Part shown: piece after piece, positions 17,927 to 25,918 of the stretch
Numbering within the stretch: position 1 is the first letter of the stretch
How the letters are laid out: each line of letters begins with the position of its first letter
Assembly (NCBI RefSeq): GCF_004348425.1
Contig: NZ_SMKK01000058.1
Span: forward strand, 1 to 43,263
DNA length: 43,263 nt
Reading direction: 5' to 3'
Origin: Actinomadura sp. 7K507
GTDB lineage: Bacteria > Actinomycetota > Actinomycetes > Streptosporangiales > Streptosporangiaceae
Notes under the pieces: model-generated
The model's input: the letters and a program-made list of their open reading frames with translations, nothing else
Told to the model about the DNA's origin: nothing
Database searches by the model: none
Program-made: the position numbers and the translations under genes

Positions 17927-19316
17927 GTTCCTCGATGAAGGCGGCGAGCTGGGTCAGGTTGCGGCACTCGTACATGGGGACGAGCTCGCCGTAGCGGGAC
18001 GCCGCGGAGTCGCCGGTGTCCCACTGGCCGCGCGGTTCGGGGTTGAGCCAGTACGCGTGCCGGGCGCGGCCGGCCATCGAGCGCAGGATCGGCAGCGACA
18101 GCCCGCCGTAGTTGGAGCGCGCGTCGCCGAGGATCAGCAGCGACGTCTTGGGCGTGATGGCGTCGCGGTACCGGTCGTCGAACACCTTGATGGCGTGGCC
18201 GTAGTCGGAGCGGCCGGTGATCCAGACGAGGTCGGCCTCGGCGGCCAGGCGGGTCATCGCGTCCGTGACGTCCGCGCCCGGCGCGAAGAACCGGGTGATC
18301 TCGTCGGTGGCGTCGATGAACGCGAACGCGCGGACCTTGCTGAACTGCTCCCGCAGCGCGAACGTCAGCAGCAGCGTGAAGTGCGCGAACGCCGACACCG
18401 AGTCGCTGGCGTCGCACAGGACGACCAGCTCGGGCTTGTGCGGGCGGCGCGGCCGGTGGTGGGTGGTGAGCGGCACCCCGCCGCTGGCGAGCGACGCGCG
18501 GACCGTCCGGCGGAAGTCCAGCCGGCCGCGCCTGCCCCGCCGCTGCTTCTGGACGAGCCGCGCCGCGAGCTTGCGCGCCAGCGGATACACCTCGCGGCGC
18601 AGCGCGGCCATCTCCGCGCGGTTCGCGCCGGCGAAGTCGAGCCGTTCCAGCGGCGGGCGGACGGCGATGCGGGCGGTGCGCTCGACGCCGGTGTCCTCGG
18701 CGATGCGGCGCCGCACCTCGCCGGCGACCAGGTCCTCGAACCGGGCGATGCGGTCGCGGAACGTGCGGCGGGCGACCCGCTCTGCCATGCCGCCGCGTTC
18801 CTGCCCGGCCAGGACGGCGTTGAGCAGCCGGGCCATGAGCGTGTCGGGCGACATGGCGCGCAGGACGCCGAAGGAGAACCACGACTCCTGGCCCGGCGTC
18901 TGGCCGTACTCGGCGACGGCCATGCGGGCGAACTGCCGCAGCCCGGCGTCGTCCCCGGACAGCAGGAGTTCGGCCAGCTCGCCGCGGCGGGCCTGCACCT
19001 GCGGGTCGAGCGCGGGCTCCACGGGACGCCCGTCGTCGTCCGTCGTCCGGGCGGGGCGGTCCGGGTCCGGGCGGGCTCCGGCGCCGTCCCCGACCGCGGC
19101 GGGGAACCACAGGTCGAAGAGCGTGTCGAAGGTGGTGCGGTGCTGGGGACGCTTGACGAGCGTCGCCGCGTAGGCGGCGCGCAGCGACTCGCGGTCCAGG
19201 AGGTCGACGGCCTGCATGGCGCGGACCGCGTCCAGGCCCTCGGCGACCGACACCGGCAGCCCGGCCCGGCGCAGCTCCGCGACGAACCCGGTGTGACGGT
19301 CGATGAGAGAGGCCAT
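17919..19316 (-). CDS. VWA domain protein, CoxE-like
   Basis: This 465-residue protein is the von Willebrand factor A partner of a MoxR-type AAA protein. An N-terminal helical region with a charged low-complexity linker (about 78-110) leads to a VWA domain near 295-465. The metal-ion site DASDS (Asp302, Ser304, Ser306) is complete. MoxR/CoxE pairs act as chaperone systems that mature metalloenzymes or complexes; the client is not visible here, since no dehydrogenase large subunit lies beside it. It starts 17 bases after the MoxR gene and is convergent with the MFS gene. Confidence 0.88.
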   Translation of the reverse strand: MASLIDRHTGFVAELRRAGLPVSVAEGLDAVRAMQAVDLLDRESLRAAYAATLVKRPQHRTTFDTLFDLWFPAAVGDGAGARPDPDRPARTTDDDGRPVEPALDPQVQARRGELAELLLSGDDAGLRQFARMAVAEYGQTPGQESWFSFGVLRAMSPDTLMARLLNAVLAGQERGGMAERVARRTFRDRIARFEDLVAGEVRRRIAEDTGVERTARIAVRPPLERLDFAGANRAEMAALRREVYPLARKLAARLVQKQRRGRRGRLDFRRTVRASLASGGVPLTTHHRPRRPHKPELVVLCDASDSVSAFAHFTLLLTFALREQFSKVRAFAFIDATDEITRFFAPGADVTDAMTRLAAEADLVWITGRSDYGHAIKVFDDRYRDAITPKTSLLILGDARSNYGGLSLPILRSMAGRARHAYWLNPEPRGQWDTGDSAASRYGELVPMYECRNLTQLAAFIEELT

Positions 19317-19333
19317 GTCGATGAGTCCCGGGG

Positions 19334-20212
19334 TCAGGGCCGCAGGCCGAGTTCCTTGGCGGCGCGTTCCTGGTCGGTGACGTGCTTGAGGACGACGCCG
19401 AGGGTGCGCGCGACGGCGGCCTCGTCCAGATCGTCCAGGCCGAGGGCGAGCAGGGTGCGCGCCCAGTCGACGGTCTCGGCGATCGACGGGGCCTTCTTGA
19501 TCTCCAGGTCGCGCAGCGTGCCGACGGTGCGGACGAGCTGCTCGGCCAGCTCCGCCTCGATCCCGGGCACCTGCGCGAGGACGATGTCACGTTCCCGTTC
19601 GGGCGCCGGGTAGTTGAGGTGCAGGTAGAGGCAGCGGCGCTTGAGCGCCTCCGACAGCTCCCGCGCCGCGTTGGAGGTGATCAGCACGAACGGGCGGCGG
19701 ACGGCGCCGACGGTGCCCAGCTCGGGGATCGTGATCTGGAAGTCCGACAGGACCTCCAGCAGCATGCCCTCCACCTCGACGTCGGCCTTGTCCGCCTCGT
19801 CGATCAGCAGGACGGTCGGTCCGGTGCGCCGGATGGCCGCCAGCAGCGGCCGCTCCAGGAGGAACTCCTCGGAGAAGATGTCGTCGTGGGTCTCCTGCCA
19901 GGCCCGGTCGGAGGACGCCGCCTGGATGGCGAGGAGCTGCTTCTTGTAGTTGAACTCGTACAGGGCACGGGCCTCGTCCAGTCCCTCGTAGCACTGGAGC
20001 CGGATGAGCTCGGCGCCGGTCGCCGCGGCGACGGCCTTGGCCAGCTCGGTCTTCCCGACCCCGGCGGGGCCCTCGACGAGCAGCGGCTTGCCGAGCGTCT
20101 GCGCGAGGTAGACGGTCGTGGCGATCGACTCGTCGGCGAGGTAGCGGACCTCCGCCAGCCTGCCGTCCACGTCGGCGGGCGACGTGAAGGCCCCGTCCAG
20201 GGTCTCGGTCAT
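19334..20212 (-). CDS. MoxR family AAA ATPase
   Basis: A 292-residue AAA+ ATPase of the MoxR group. Walker A GPAGVGKT is at 48-55, Walker B reads VLLIDEADK, and sensor 1 is the ITSNAAREL stretch; a small helical lid domain ends the protein. It partners the downstream VWA gene, a standard pairing. The ATG at 20212 (MTETLDGAF) overlaps the stop of the lipoprotein gene (ATGA), supporting this start and an operon of lipoprotein, MoxR and VWA genes. The target of remodelling is unknown. Confidence 0.93.
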   Translation of the reverse strand: MTETLDGAFTSPADVDGRLAEVRYLADESIATTVYLAQTLGKPLLVEGPAGVGKTELAKAVAAATGAELIRLQCYEGLDEARALYEFNYKKQLLAIQAASSDRAWQETHDDIFSEEFLLERPLLAAIRRTGPTVLLIDEADKADVEVEGMLLEVLSDFQITIPELGTVGAVRRPFVLITSNAARELSEALKRRCLYLHLNYPAPERERDIVLAQVPGIEAELAEQLVRTVGTLRDLEIKKAPSIAETVDWARTLLALGLDDLDEAAVARTLGVVLKHVTDQERAAKELGLRP

Positions 20213-20649
20213 CCACTGCCCCTCTGTGCGCCGCGCTTGGTCGCGGCGGCCTTCTCGTAGGTCTGGTTGGTCCCCGCGAACACGAGCGATTTCCCGCCCT
20301 CGTTGAGGGCGACGCCCCAGTAGGACGCGGTCTGCGGGTCGCCGCCCTTCCAGGAGAAGCGGTACTTGCCCCCGCCCTCGGGGACGACCGTCCCGCTCCA
20401 GAGTTTCTGCTTCTGCCTCATCCACACGCCCCTGCCGTCCGCCGCGAACTGGAAGTGGTCTCCGGCGGCGCCGACCCACCGCCCGACGAGCGGCTTCATG
20501 TCGGAGGGCTTCACCACCGGGAGCGGCGCGAGCGTGGTGGGCGGAGCCGACGAGGCGCCCGCGCCCGCCTGGTCGCCCTCACCACCGCCGCAGCCGGTGA
20601 GGGCGAGCGCGGCGGCGGCCGCGCTGACTACGAGGGCGCTGGCTCTCAC
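20209..20649 (-). CDS. predicted lipoprotein
   Basis: The product is 146 residues. A lipoprotein signal peptide ends in the lipobox LTGC at about residue 20, followed by a Gly/Ala/Pro-rich linker and a beta-rich domain with regularly placed aromatics (GRWVGAAGDHFQF, KYRFSWKGGD). It should be anchored outside the membrane. The GTG start has GGAGG 5 bases upstream. It shares a 4-base overlap with the MoxR gene, so the lipoprotein may be a client or accessory of the MoxR-VWA system. No specific family is recognised. Confidence 0.8.
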   Translation of the reverse strand: MRASALVVSAAAAALALTGCGGGEGDQAGAGASSAPPTTLAPLPVVKPSDMKPLVGRWVGAAGDHFQFAADGRGVWMRQKQKLWSGTVVPEGGGKYRFSWKGGDPQTASYWGVALNEGGKSLVFAGTNQTYEKAAATKRGAQRGSG

Positions 20650-20795
20650 GTAGACCTCCGGGACGATCTGGGGTGGAGCGGCAGTTTACCGGCGCCTCCG
20701 TCCCCGTCCCCGTCCCGGCCGAGACCTGCGGGGTACGCGGCGGTTCGTCCCGCCGGGTGAGGCGGACGGCGGGCGCCGTTGCCTATAACCGAACC

Positions 20796-21137
20796 ATGAC
20801 GACCCCACGACTTCCCCGCGACGACCTCACGGCGGCGATGGCGGCCCGGCACGAGCTGGGGCCCGAGTACGACGACGCCTTCATCGAGACGGTCGTCGAC
20901 CGCATCCAGGAGACCCTCGAAGCGCGCTCCGGCGCCGCGCCCCGGCCCCGGGCCGTCCGGGCCCGGGAGCCGGGGCGCGGCGACCGCTATCACGGCCTGG
21001 CCATGGCGGTGCTGTCGCTGCTGGCCGCGATCCCGCTGAGCGCGATCGGGGTCGTCAACGCCGGCCTCCCGGGGCTGGTCGTCGTCATGGCCGGGATCGT
21101 GCTCATCAACGTCACCTACACCTTCCGTCCTCGCTAG
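20796..21137 (+). CDS. small membrane protein, unknown function
   Basis: A 113-residue protein with an N-terminal acidic helix (HELGPEYDDAFIETVVDRI), a basic linker and two membrane helices (about 67-86 and 88-107). The N-terminal segment resembles a family of actinobacterial two-helix membrane proteins of unknown role. The ATG at 20796 is preceded by TATAAC at 20784-20789, the distance expected for a leaderless transcript starting at or near the A of ATG. No clear -35 box was found. The 3' end abuts the acyl-CoA dehydrogenase gene, convergent, 3 bases apart. Confidence 0.7.
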   Translation: MTTPRLPRDDLTAAMAARHELGPEYDDAFIETVVDRIQETLEARSGAAPRPRAVRAREPGRGDRYHGLAMAVLSLLAAIPLSAIGVVNAGLPGLVVVMAGIVLINVTYTFRPR

Positions 21138-21140
21138 CCC

Positions 21141-23336
21141 TCACTTACCGGGTTCGGGGTCGCGGGGAAGGCCGAGCAGGCGCTCGCCGATGATGTTGAG
21201 CTGCACCTCGGTGGTGCCGCCGTAGATCGTCATCGCCCGGCTGAACAGCATGGCGCGCGCGACGATGCCGCTCTCGGCCATGGGCACCTCGGTGACCGCC
21301 ACGGTGCCCTGCGCCGCCCAGCAGTAGTCGGCGACGTTCTGGTTGAACTGGACGCCGAGGAGCTTGCGGACGCTGGCCTCCGCGCCCGGCTCCACGCCGT
21401 TCAGCTGCTTGAGGGTGGTGCGCAGGCCGAGCAGGTCGATCGACTGGCCCCGCGCGACGAGCTCGCCGACCTCGGCGGCCGCGATCGCGTCCAGGTCCCG
21501 TCCCTTGAAGAACTTCAGCAGCTCGGGGACGCCCATGCCGAGGCCGCCGCCGGTCGACAGCGACACCCGCTCGTTGGACAGCGTGTTGCGCGTGACCTGC
21601 CAGCCCTTGTCCACCTCGCCGACCACACGGTCGTCGGGGACGAACACGCCGTCCAGGAACACCTCGTTGAAGATGGCCTCGCCGGTCAGCTCCTTGAGGG
21701 GCCGCACGTCCACGCCCTCGGACTTCATGTCCACCAGGAAGTAGGTGATCCCGTCGTGCTTGGCCGCGTCGGGGTCGGTGCGGGCGATGCAGAAGCCCCA
21801 CTGGGCGTAGTGCGCGAGCGACGTCCAGATCTTCTGGCCGGTGAGCTTCCAGCCGCCCTCGACCCGCTCGGCCTTCATCGACAGCGACGCCAGGTCGGAG
21901 CCGGCGCCCGGCTCGGAGAACAGCTGGCACCACACGATCTGCCCGCGCAGCGTCGGCCGGAGGAACTTCTCCTTCTGCTCGTCGGTGGCGTACCGGACGA
22001 GGGACGGCACCAGCCAGGCGCCGATGCCCAGGGTCGGCGTCTTGACCTTGGCGGCCTTCAGCTCCTGCTGGATGAGGACCTGCTCGACCGGCCCGGCCTC
22101 GCGGCCCCACGGCTTCGGGAAGTGCGGGACGCTCCAGCCCTCGTCGCCCAGCCTCGCGAGCAGCTCGTCCTTGTCCTCGACGGCGGCCAGCTCGGCGACC
22201 TCGGCGCGGATCCGCTCGCGGAGCGGCTGGGCGGCCTCGTCCAGTTCCAGCACGACCTCGCGGCGGCGGCCGTCCAGCGCGAGCGCGGCGACCTTGGCCG
22301 CCCACTCCTTGGCCGGGCCGAGCAGCGACCGCAGCGTCAGGGCGCGGCGCAGGTAGACGTGGGCGTCGTGCTCCCAGGTGAAGCCGATGCCGCCGAGGAT
22401 CTGGATGGCGTCGCGGGCGGTCTGCACGCCCGCGTCCAGCGCGATGACGGCCGAGACCGCGGCGGCGAACCCTGCCTCCTCCGTGCCCTCGTCCAGGGCG
22501 CGGGAGGCGTCCCAGGCGGCGGCGCGGGCCTGCTCCAGCGCGATGAGGCTGCCCGCGGCCTTGTGCTTGACGCCCTGGAACTGCCCGATCGGGCGGCCGA
22601 ACTGCTCGCGGACCTTGGCGTACTCGGCGGCGGTCGTCACCAGCCAGCCGGCGAGGCCGGCCGCCTCGGCGCCGAAGAGCGCCGCGGCGAGGTCCTTGAC
22701 GCGCCCGGCGGTGAGGCCGTCCAGGACGCGGTCGGCGGCGACGGCGAGGCCGGTCACCTCCACGGAGGCGACGCGGCGGACCTTGTCCAGGCTCTCGACC
22801 GGGGTGATCGTGACGTCGGCGGCGTCGACCGCGACCCACTGCTCGCCGGAGCCGTCGGCGACCGGCAGGACGATCACGTCGGCGAGCGTGGCGCCGAGGA
22901 CCGTCGCGGACTTCCCGGAGACGACGAGGGAGTCGCCGTCGCGGCGGCCGGTCAGCTCCCCGTCCAGCGCGACGGCGCCCGTCCGGGACCCGTCGGCCAG
23001 GCCGGGCAGCAGCTCCGCCCGCACCTTGGCGTTGCTGGACGCGTCGACGACGGCGCTCGCGAACACGGTCGGCAGGAACGGGCCGGGCGCGGCGGCGCGG
23101 CCCAGTTCCTCCAGCACGACCGCCAGCTCCAGGAGGCCGTAGCCCTGGCCGCCGTGCTCCTCGTCCAGGTGCAGGCCGAGCAGGCCCTGCTCGGCCAGGG
23201 CCGGCCAGAACCCGGGCCTGGTCTCCTCGTCCGCCTCCAGCGCGGCCCGGAGGGCCGTCACCGGAATGTTGCGCTCGGCGAAGCCGCGCACCGAATCGGC
23301 GAGCGCCTCGTGCTCCTCGGTCAGCCCGATGGCCAT
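21141..23336 (-). CDS. fused (tandem) acyl-CoA dehydrogenase, FadE type
   Basis: The 731-residue protein contains two acyl-CoA dehydrogenase domains, about 1-365 and 375-731. The first has ILGGIGFTWEHDAHVYLRR; the second has the FAD-binding WCQLFSEPGAGSDLA and a C-terminal TIYGGTTEVQLNIIGERLLG. Fused enzymes of this length (for example mycobacterial FadE6) resemble a joined alpha/beta pair, in which only one half holds the catalytic base. They act in beta-oxidation of fatty acyl-CoA or sterol side chains; the substrate here is unknown. The ATG at 23336 has GAGAGGG upstream. Part of the 76-base gap to terC may hold a promoter (TAGAAT on the minus strand near 23374). Confidence 0.9.
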   Translation of the reverse strand: MAIGLTEEHEALADSVRGFAERNIPVTALRAALEADEETRPGFWPALAEQGLLGLHLDEEHGGQGYGLLELAVVLEELGRAAAPGPFLPTVFASAVVDASSNAKVRAELLPGLADGSRTGAVALDGELTGRRDGDSLVVSGKSATVLGATLADVIVLPVADGSGEQWVAVDAADVTITPVESLDKVRRVASVEVTGLAVAADRVLDGLTAGRVKDLAAALFGAEAAGLAGWLVTTAAEYAKVREQFGRPIGQFQGVKHKAAGSLIALEQARAAAWDASRALDEGTEEAGFAAAVSAVIALDAGVQTARDAIQILGGIGFTWEHDAHVYLRRALTLRSLLGPAKEWAAKVAALALDGRRREVVLELDEAAQPLRERIRAEVAELAAVEDKDELLARLGDEGWSVPHFPKPWGREAGPVEQVLIQQELKAAKVKTPTLGIGAWLVPSLVRYATDEQKEKFLRPTLRGQIVWCQLFSEPGAGSDLASLSMKAERVEGGWKLTGQKIWTSLAHYAQWGFCIARTDPDAAKHDGITYFLVDMKSEGVDVRPLKELTGEAIFNEVFLDGVFVPDDRVVGEVDKGWQVTRNTLSNERVSLSTGGGLGMGVPELLKFFKGRDLDAIAAAEVGELVARGQSIDLLGLRTTLKQLNGVEPGAEASVRKLLGVQFNQNVADYCWAAQGTVAVTEVPMAESGIVARAMLFSRAMTIYGGTTEVQLNIIGERLLGLPRDPEPGK

Positions 23337-23412
23337 GCGTGAACCCTCTCTCAGCCGCTTTTGACAGCGATTCTAGAACAGGATTCGGTGCTGTGGTGCA
23401 GTGGCCCGGCAC

Positions 23413-24438
23413 TCAGCCTTCGCGTGTCGCCGCGGCGTCCGCCTCGCCGACCGGCCCGTCCTCGGCGACTTCCTTGAGCGGCTCGCCCGATCCCTGGTCA
23501 TCGGGCTTGCGGCCGACGGCCAGGCTGGCGACCGTGGTCGCGACGAGGGTTCCGGCGATCACCGACAGGGACAGCCAGATCGGCACCTCGGGCGCCCACG
23601 CCGCACCGTACTCGTGCAGCGCGTGGAGGATCAGCTTGACCCCGATGAAGCCGAGGATGAACGCCAGCCCGTGCGAGAGGTAGACGAGCCGGTCGGTGAG
23701 GCCGCCGAGCAGGAAGTACAGCTGGACGAGCCCCATCAGCGCGAACGCGTTGGCGGTGAAGACCAGGTACGGCTCGGTCGTCAGCCCGAAGATCGCCGGG
23801 ATGGAGTCCACCGCGAACAGCACGTCGGTGGACCCGATGGCGATCATGACGATGGCCAGCGGGGTGAGCATGCGGACGCCGTTCTGCCGCGTCATGAACC
23901 TGCTGCCGTCGTACTCCTCGGCCGTCGGGATCACACGCTTGGACCACCGCAGGAGGGCGTTCTCGTTGACCTCGTCGTCGTCGCCGCTGCGGACCATCCC
24001 GTACGCCGTCCAGAGGAGGAACACGCCGAAGATGAAGAAGACCCACGTGAACGTCGAGATCGCCGCGGCGCCGACCGCGATGAAGATGCCGCGCAGCACC
24101 AGCGCGATGACGATGCCCGCCATCAGCACCGTGTGCTGGGCGACCTTCGGCACGGCGAACCGGGTCAGGATCACCATGAACACGAAGAGGTTGTCGACGC
24201 TGAGGCTCTTCTCGGTGACGAAGCCGCCGAAGTACTCACCGGCGTACCGGGCGCCGGAGAAGACCCAGACGCCGATGCCGAAGGCCACGGCGAGACCGAT
24301 GTAGATCGTCGACCAGAACGCGGCCCGCCGGGTGGTGAACTCCCGCGTGTCGTTCCTGTGGATCAGGAAGAGGTCGGTGGCGATGATGGCGAGGATCCCT
24401 GCGATGGTCAGGGCCCACACCAAGGGGGAGACGGACAA
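23413..24438 (-). CDS. TerC/Alx family manganese exporter
   Basis: A 341-residue integral membrane protein with about nine hydrophobic helices. It carries the family motifs SLSVDNLFVF and STDVLFAVDSIPAIF, whose acidic residues bind metal during transport. TerC/Alx/MeeF proteins export Mn(II). That role is supported here by a yybP-ykoY manganese riboswitch directly upstream. The start is TTG at 24438, chosen because GGAGG lies 6 bases upstream within the switching hairpin. The C-terminal tail is charged and poorly conserved. Specificity is inferred from family and riboswitch. Confidence 0.92.
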   Translation of the reverse strand: MSVSPLVWALTIAGILAIIATDLFLIHRNDTREFTTRRAAFWSTIYIGLAVAFGIGVWVFSGARYAGEYFGGFVTEKSLSVDNLFVFMVILTRFAVPKVAQHTVLMAGIVIALVLRGIFIAVGAAAISTFTWVFFIFGVFLLWTAYGMVRSGDDDEVNENALLRWSKRVIPTAEEYDGSRFMTRQNGVRMLTPLAIVMIAIGSTDVLFAVDSIPAIFGLTTEPYLVFTANAFALMGLVQLYFLLGGLTDRLVYLSHGLAFILGFIGVKLILHALHEYGAAWAPEVPIWLSLSVIAGTLVATTVASLAVGRKPDDQGSGEPLKEVAEDGPVGEADAAATREG

Positions 24439-24444
24439 CGTGTA

Positions 24445-24572
24445 CCTCCAGCGGACACGAAAGAGCGCTGGAGGTCTCTCCCGCCCTGGACGACGAACCA
24501 GGACCGCGGCCCCGGGCCAGCATTGGACCGACCGTATTGACGGGAACCGTGCGCGGGGATACTCCCCTCCAC
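24445..24572 (-). promoter_or_regulatory. yybP-ykoY manganese riboswitch of terC
   Basis: On the minus strand the aptamer shows its two conserved ends: GGGGAGTA (24567-24560) and GAGAC (24478-24474). They are flanked by a P1 stem of TGGAG (24571-24567) and CTCCA (24473-24469). A second hairpin, CCTCCAGCG (24474-24466) with CGCTGGAGG (24453-24445), uses the same P1 3' strand and hides the GGAGG ribosome site of terC. The two folds exclude each other. The predicted logic is Mn(II) bound, P1 formed, ribosome site free, exporter made. The middle of the aptamer was read less closely. Confidence 0.82.
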
Positions 24573-24605
24573 TCCTCCTTCAACGCGAGCCCCACCAGGG
24601 CGGTT

Positions 24606-24654
24606 CCCTCGCGTCCGAACTTTTTCGGCGCATTTCCGAACCGGACCGCGAGGG
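24606..24654 (-). terminator. long inverted repeat after the GT4 gene
   Basis: CCCTCGCG (24606-24613) and CGCGAGGG (24647-24654) pair, continuing with a one-base bulge into TCCG/CGGA, and enclose a further CCGAA/TTCGG-type hairpin. The structure sits between the glycosyltransferase stop and the terC riboswitch, where a transcription stop is expected. There is no long U-tract. Confidence 0.45.
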
Positions 24655-24688
24655 GACGGCGTCTAAGTCACGTCACCCGCCCTCCGGG

Positions 24689-25918
24689 TCAGCGGCGGGG
24701 GCCCATCAGCTCCCGGTACAGCTCGGCGAGCTGGTCGACGGCGTCGCTCTCGTCCGGCAGCATGGCCGACCGCTGCGCGGCCGCCGACCCCAGCCGCGCG
24801 GCGAGCGCGGGGTCGTCCAGGACGCGGCTCACCGCGCGTTCCAGCGCTCCGGCGTCGCCCGGGGGAACCAGCAGCGCCGCCTCGCTCTCGGGGCCGTGCA
24901 GCAGCGGACCGCCGCCGTCCCCGGCGCCGGCGGAGCCGCCGTCCGGCGTCCGCCCGCCCGCGCCGACCATGCCGGGGATCCCGCCGACGCGGGTGGCGAC
25001 GAGCGGCAGCCCCGCCCGCAGGATCTCCTGGACGCTCAGCGGCTGCCCCTCCCACACGCTGGGCACGACCGCCACGTCGGACGCGGCCAGCAGCCCGGGG
25101 ACGTCGGAGCGCCGCCCGAGCAGCCGGACCGGCAGTTCCTCGGCGTCGATCCGGGCGCGCAGCTCGTCCTCCAGCGGGCCGTCCCCGACGATCGCGACGA
25201 GCGGCGGCGGGGTGCGCCCGGCCCAGTCCCGCGCGGCGTCCAACAGCGTCGGCAGGCCCTTCTGGTCGGCGAGCCGGCCCACCGTGATGACCACCGGCCG
25301 CTCCCCCACGCCCAGCTCGGCGCGCAGGTCGGCGCGGACCGCCGGGCCCGGCGGGGCCTGCGGCGCGGGCGCCGGGACGATCGCGTGCCCGACCGACCGG
25401 GCGCCCAGGGAGCGCATCCGCTCCTCCAGGTCGGGTGAGACGCCGAGGACGCTGGACGCGCCGCGCGCCACGACGCGTTCCAGCGTCCCGTAGACCGCGG
25501 CCGTCCGCCCTCCGGCGATGACGGCGTTGTGCAGGGTGACGACCAGCGGCGCCGGGCCCCGCCCGAACCGCAGCGGCCCCGGCGCGACCCGCGCGCACGC
25601 GGCCACGGCGAGGGCGCCGGCGCGCAGCCCGTGGGCGTGCACGACGCCGGCGTCGCGCAGCAGCGTGCGGAGCCGCGCGACGGCCTTGGCGTCGTTCACC
25701 GGGCGGGGCCGGTCGGCGAGGTCGACCTCGGCGAACCGGACGCCGTCGCCGGCGAACCCGAACAGCTCCTCGGTCGGCGCCGGCCCGCACACCACGACGC
25801 GGGCGCCGCGGCCGGCCAGGCCGGCGGCCACGGAGCGGACGTGCCGCCCGACGCCGCCGGCGCTGGTGCCGAGGACCAGCGCGACGCGCAGCCCGTCCAG
25901 ATCCTTCTTGTCAGTCAT
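24689..25918 (-). CDS. glycosyltransferase family 4 (GT-B fold)
   Basis: The 409-residue protein has the two Rossmann-like halves of GT4 enzymes. The N-terminal GTSAGGVGRHV loop binds acceptor/donor phosphate. The C-terminal half has ITVGRLADQKGL, VGDGPLEDELR and an E-x7-E motif (EGQPLSVQE). A Gly/Ser/Asp-rich insert of about 30 residues interrupts the usual GGIPE...LLVPPGD stretch, between GGIP and LLVPPGD. The enzyme should transfer a sugar from a nucleotide sugar; donor and acceptor are unknown. It overlaps the MurJ gene by 8 bases, and the upstream genes suggest a lipid-linked envelope glycan. Confidence 0.88.
   Translation of the reverse strand: MTDKKDLDGLRVALVLGTSAGGVGRHVRSVAAGLAGRGARVVVCGPAPTEELFGFAGDGVRFAEVDLADRPRPVNDAKAVARLRTLLRDAGVVHAHGLRAGALAVAACARVAPGPLRFGRGPAPLVVTLHNAVIAGGRTAAVYGTLERVVARGASSVLGVSPDLEERMRSLGARSVGHAIVPAPAPQAPPGPAVRADLRAELGVGERPVVITVGRLADQKGLPTLLDAARDWAGRTPPPLVAIVGDGPLEDELRARIDAEELPVRLLGRRSDVPGLLAASDVAVVPSVWEGQPLSVQEILRAGLPLVATRVGGIPGMVGAGGRTPDGGSAGAGDGGGPLLHGPESEAALLVPPGDAGALERAVSRVLDDPALAARLGSAAAQRSAMLPDESDAVDQLAELYRELMGPRR

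Noticed and set aside
23355..23385. TAGAACAGGATTC as a KstR-like operator near the acyl-CoA dehydrogenase gene
   Set aside because: Only one half matches the known AACnnGTT core; too weak to claim.
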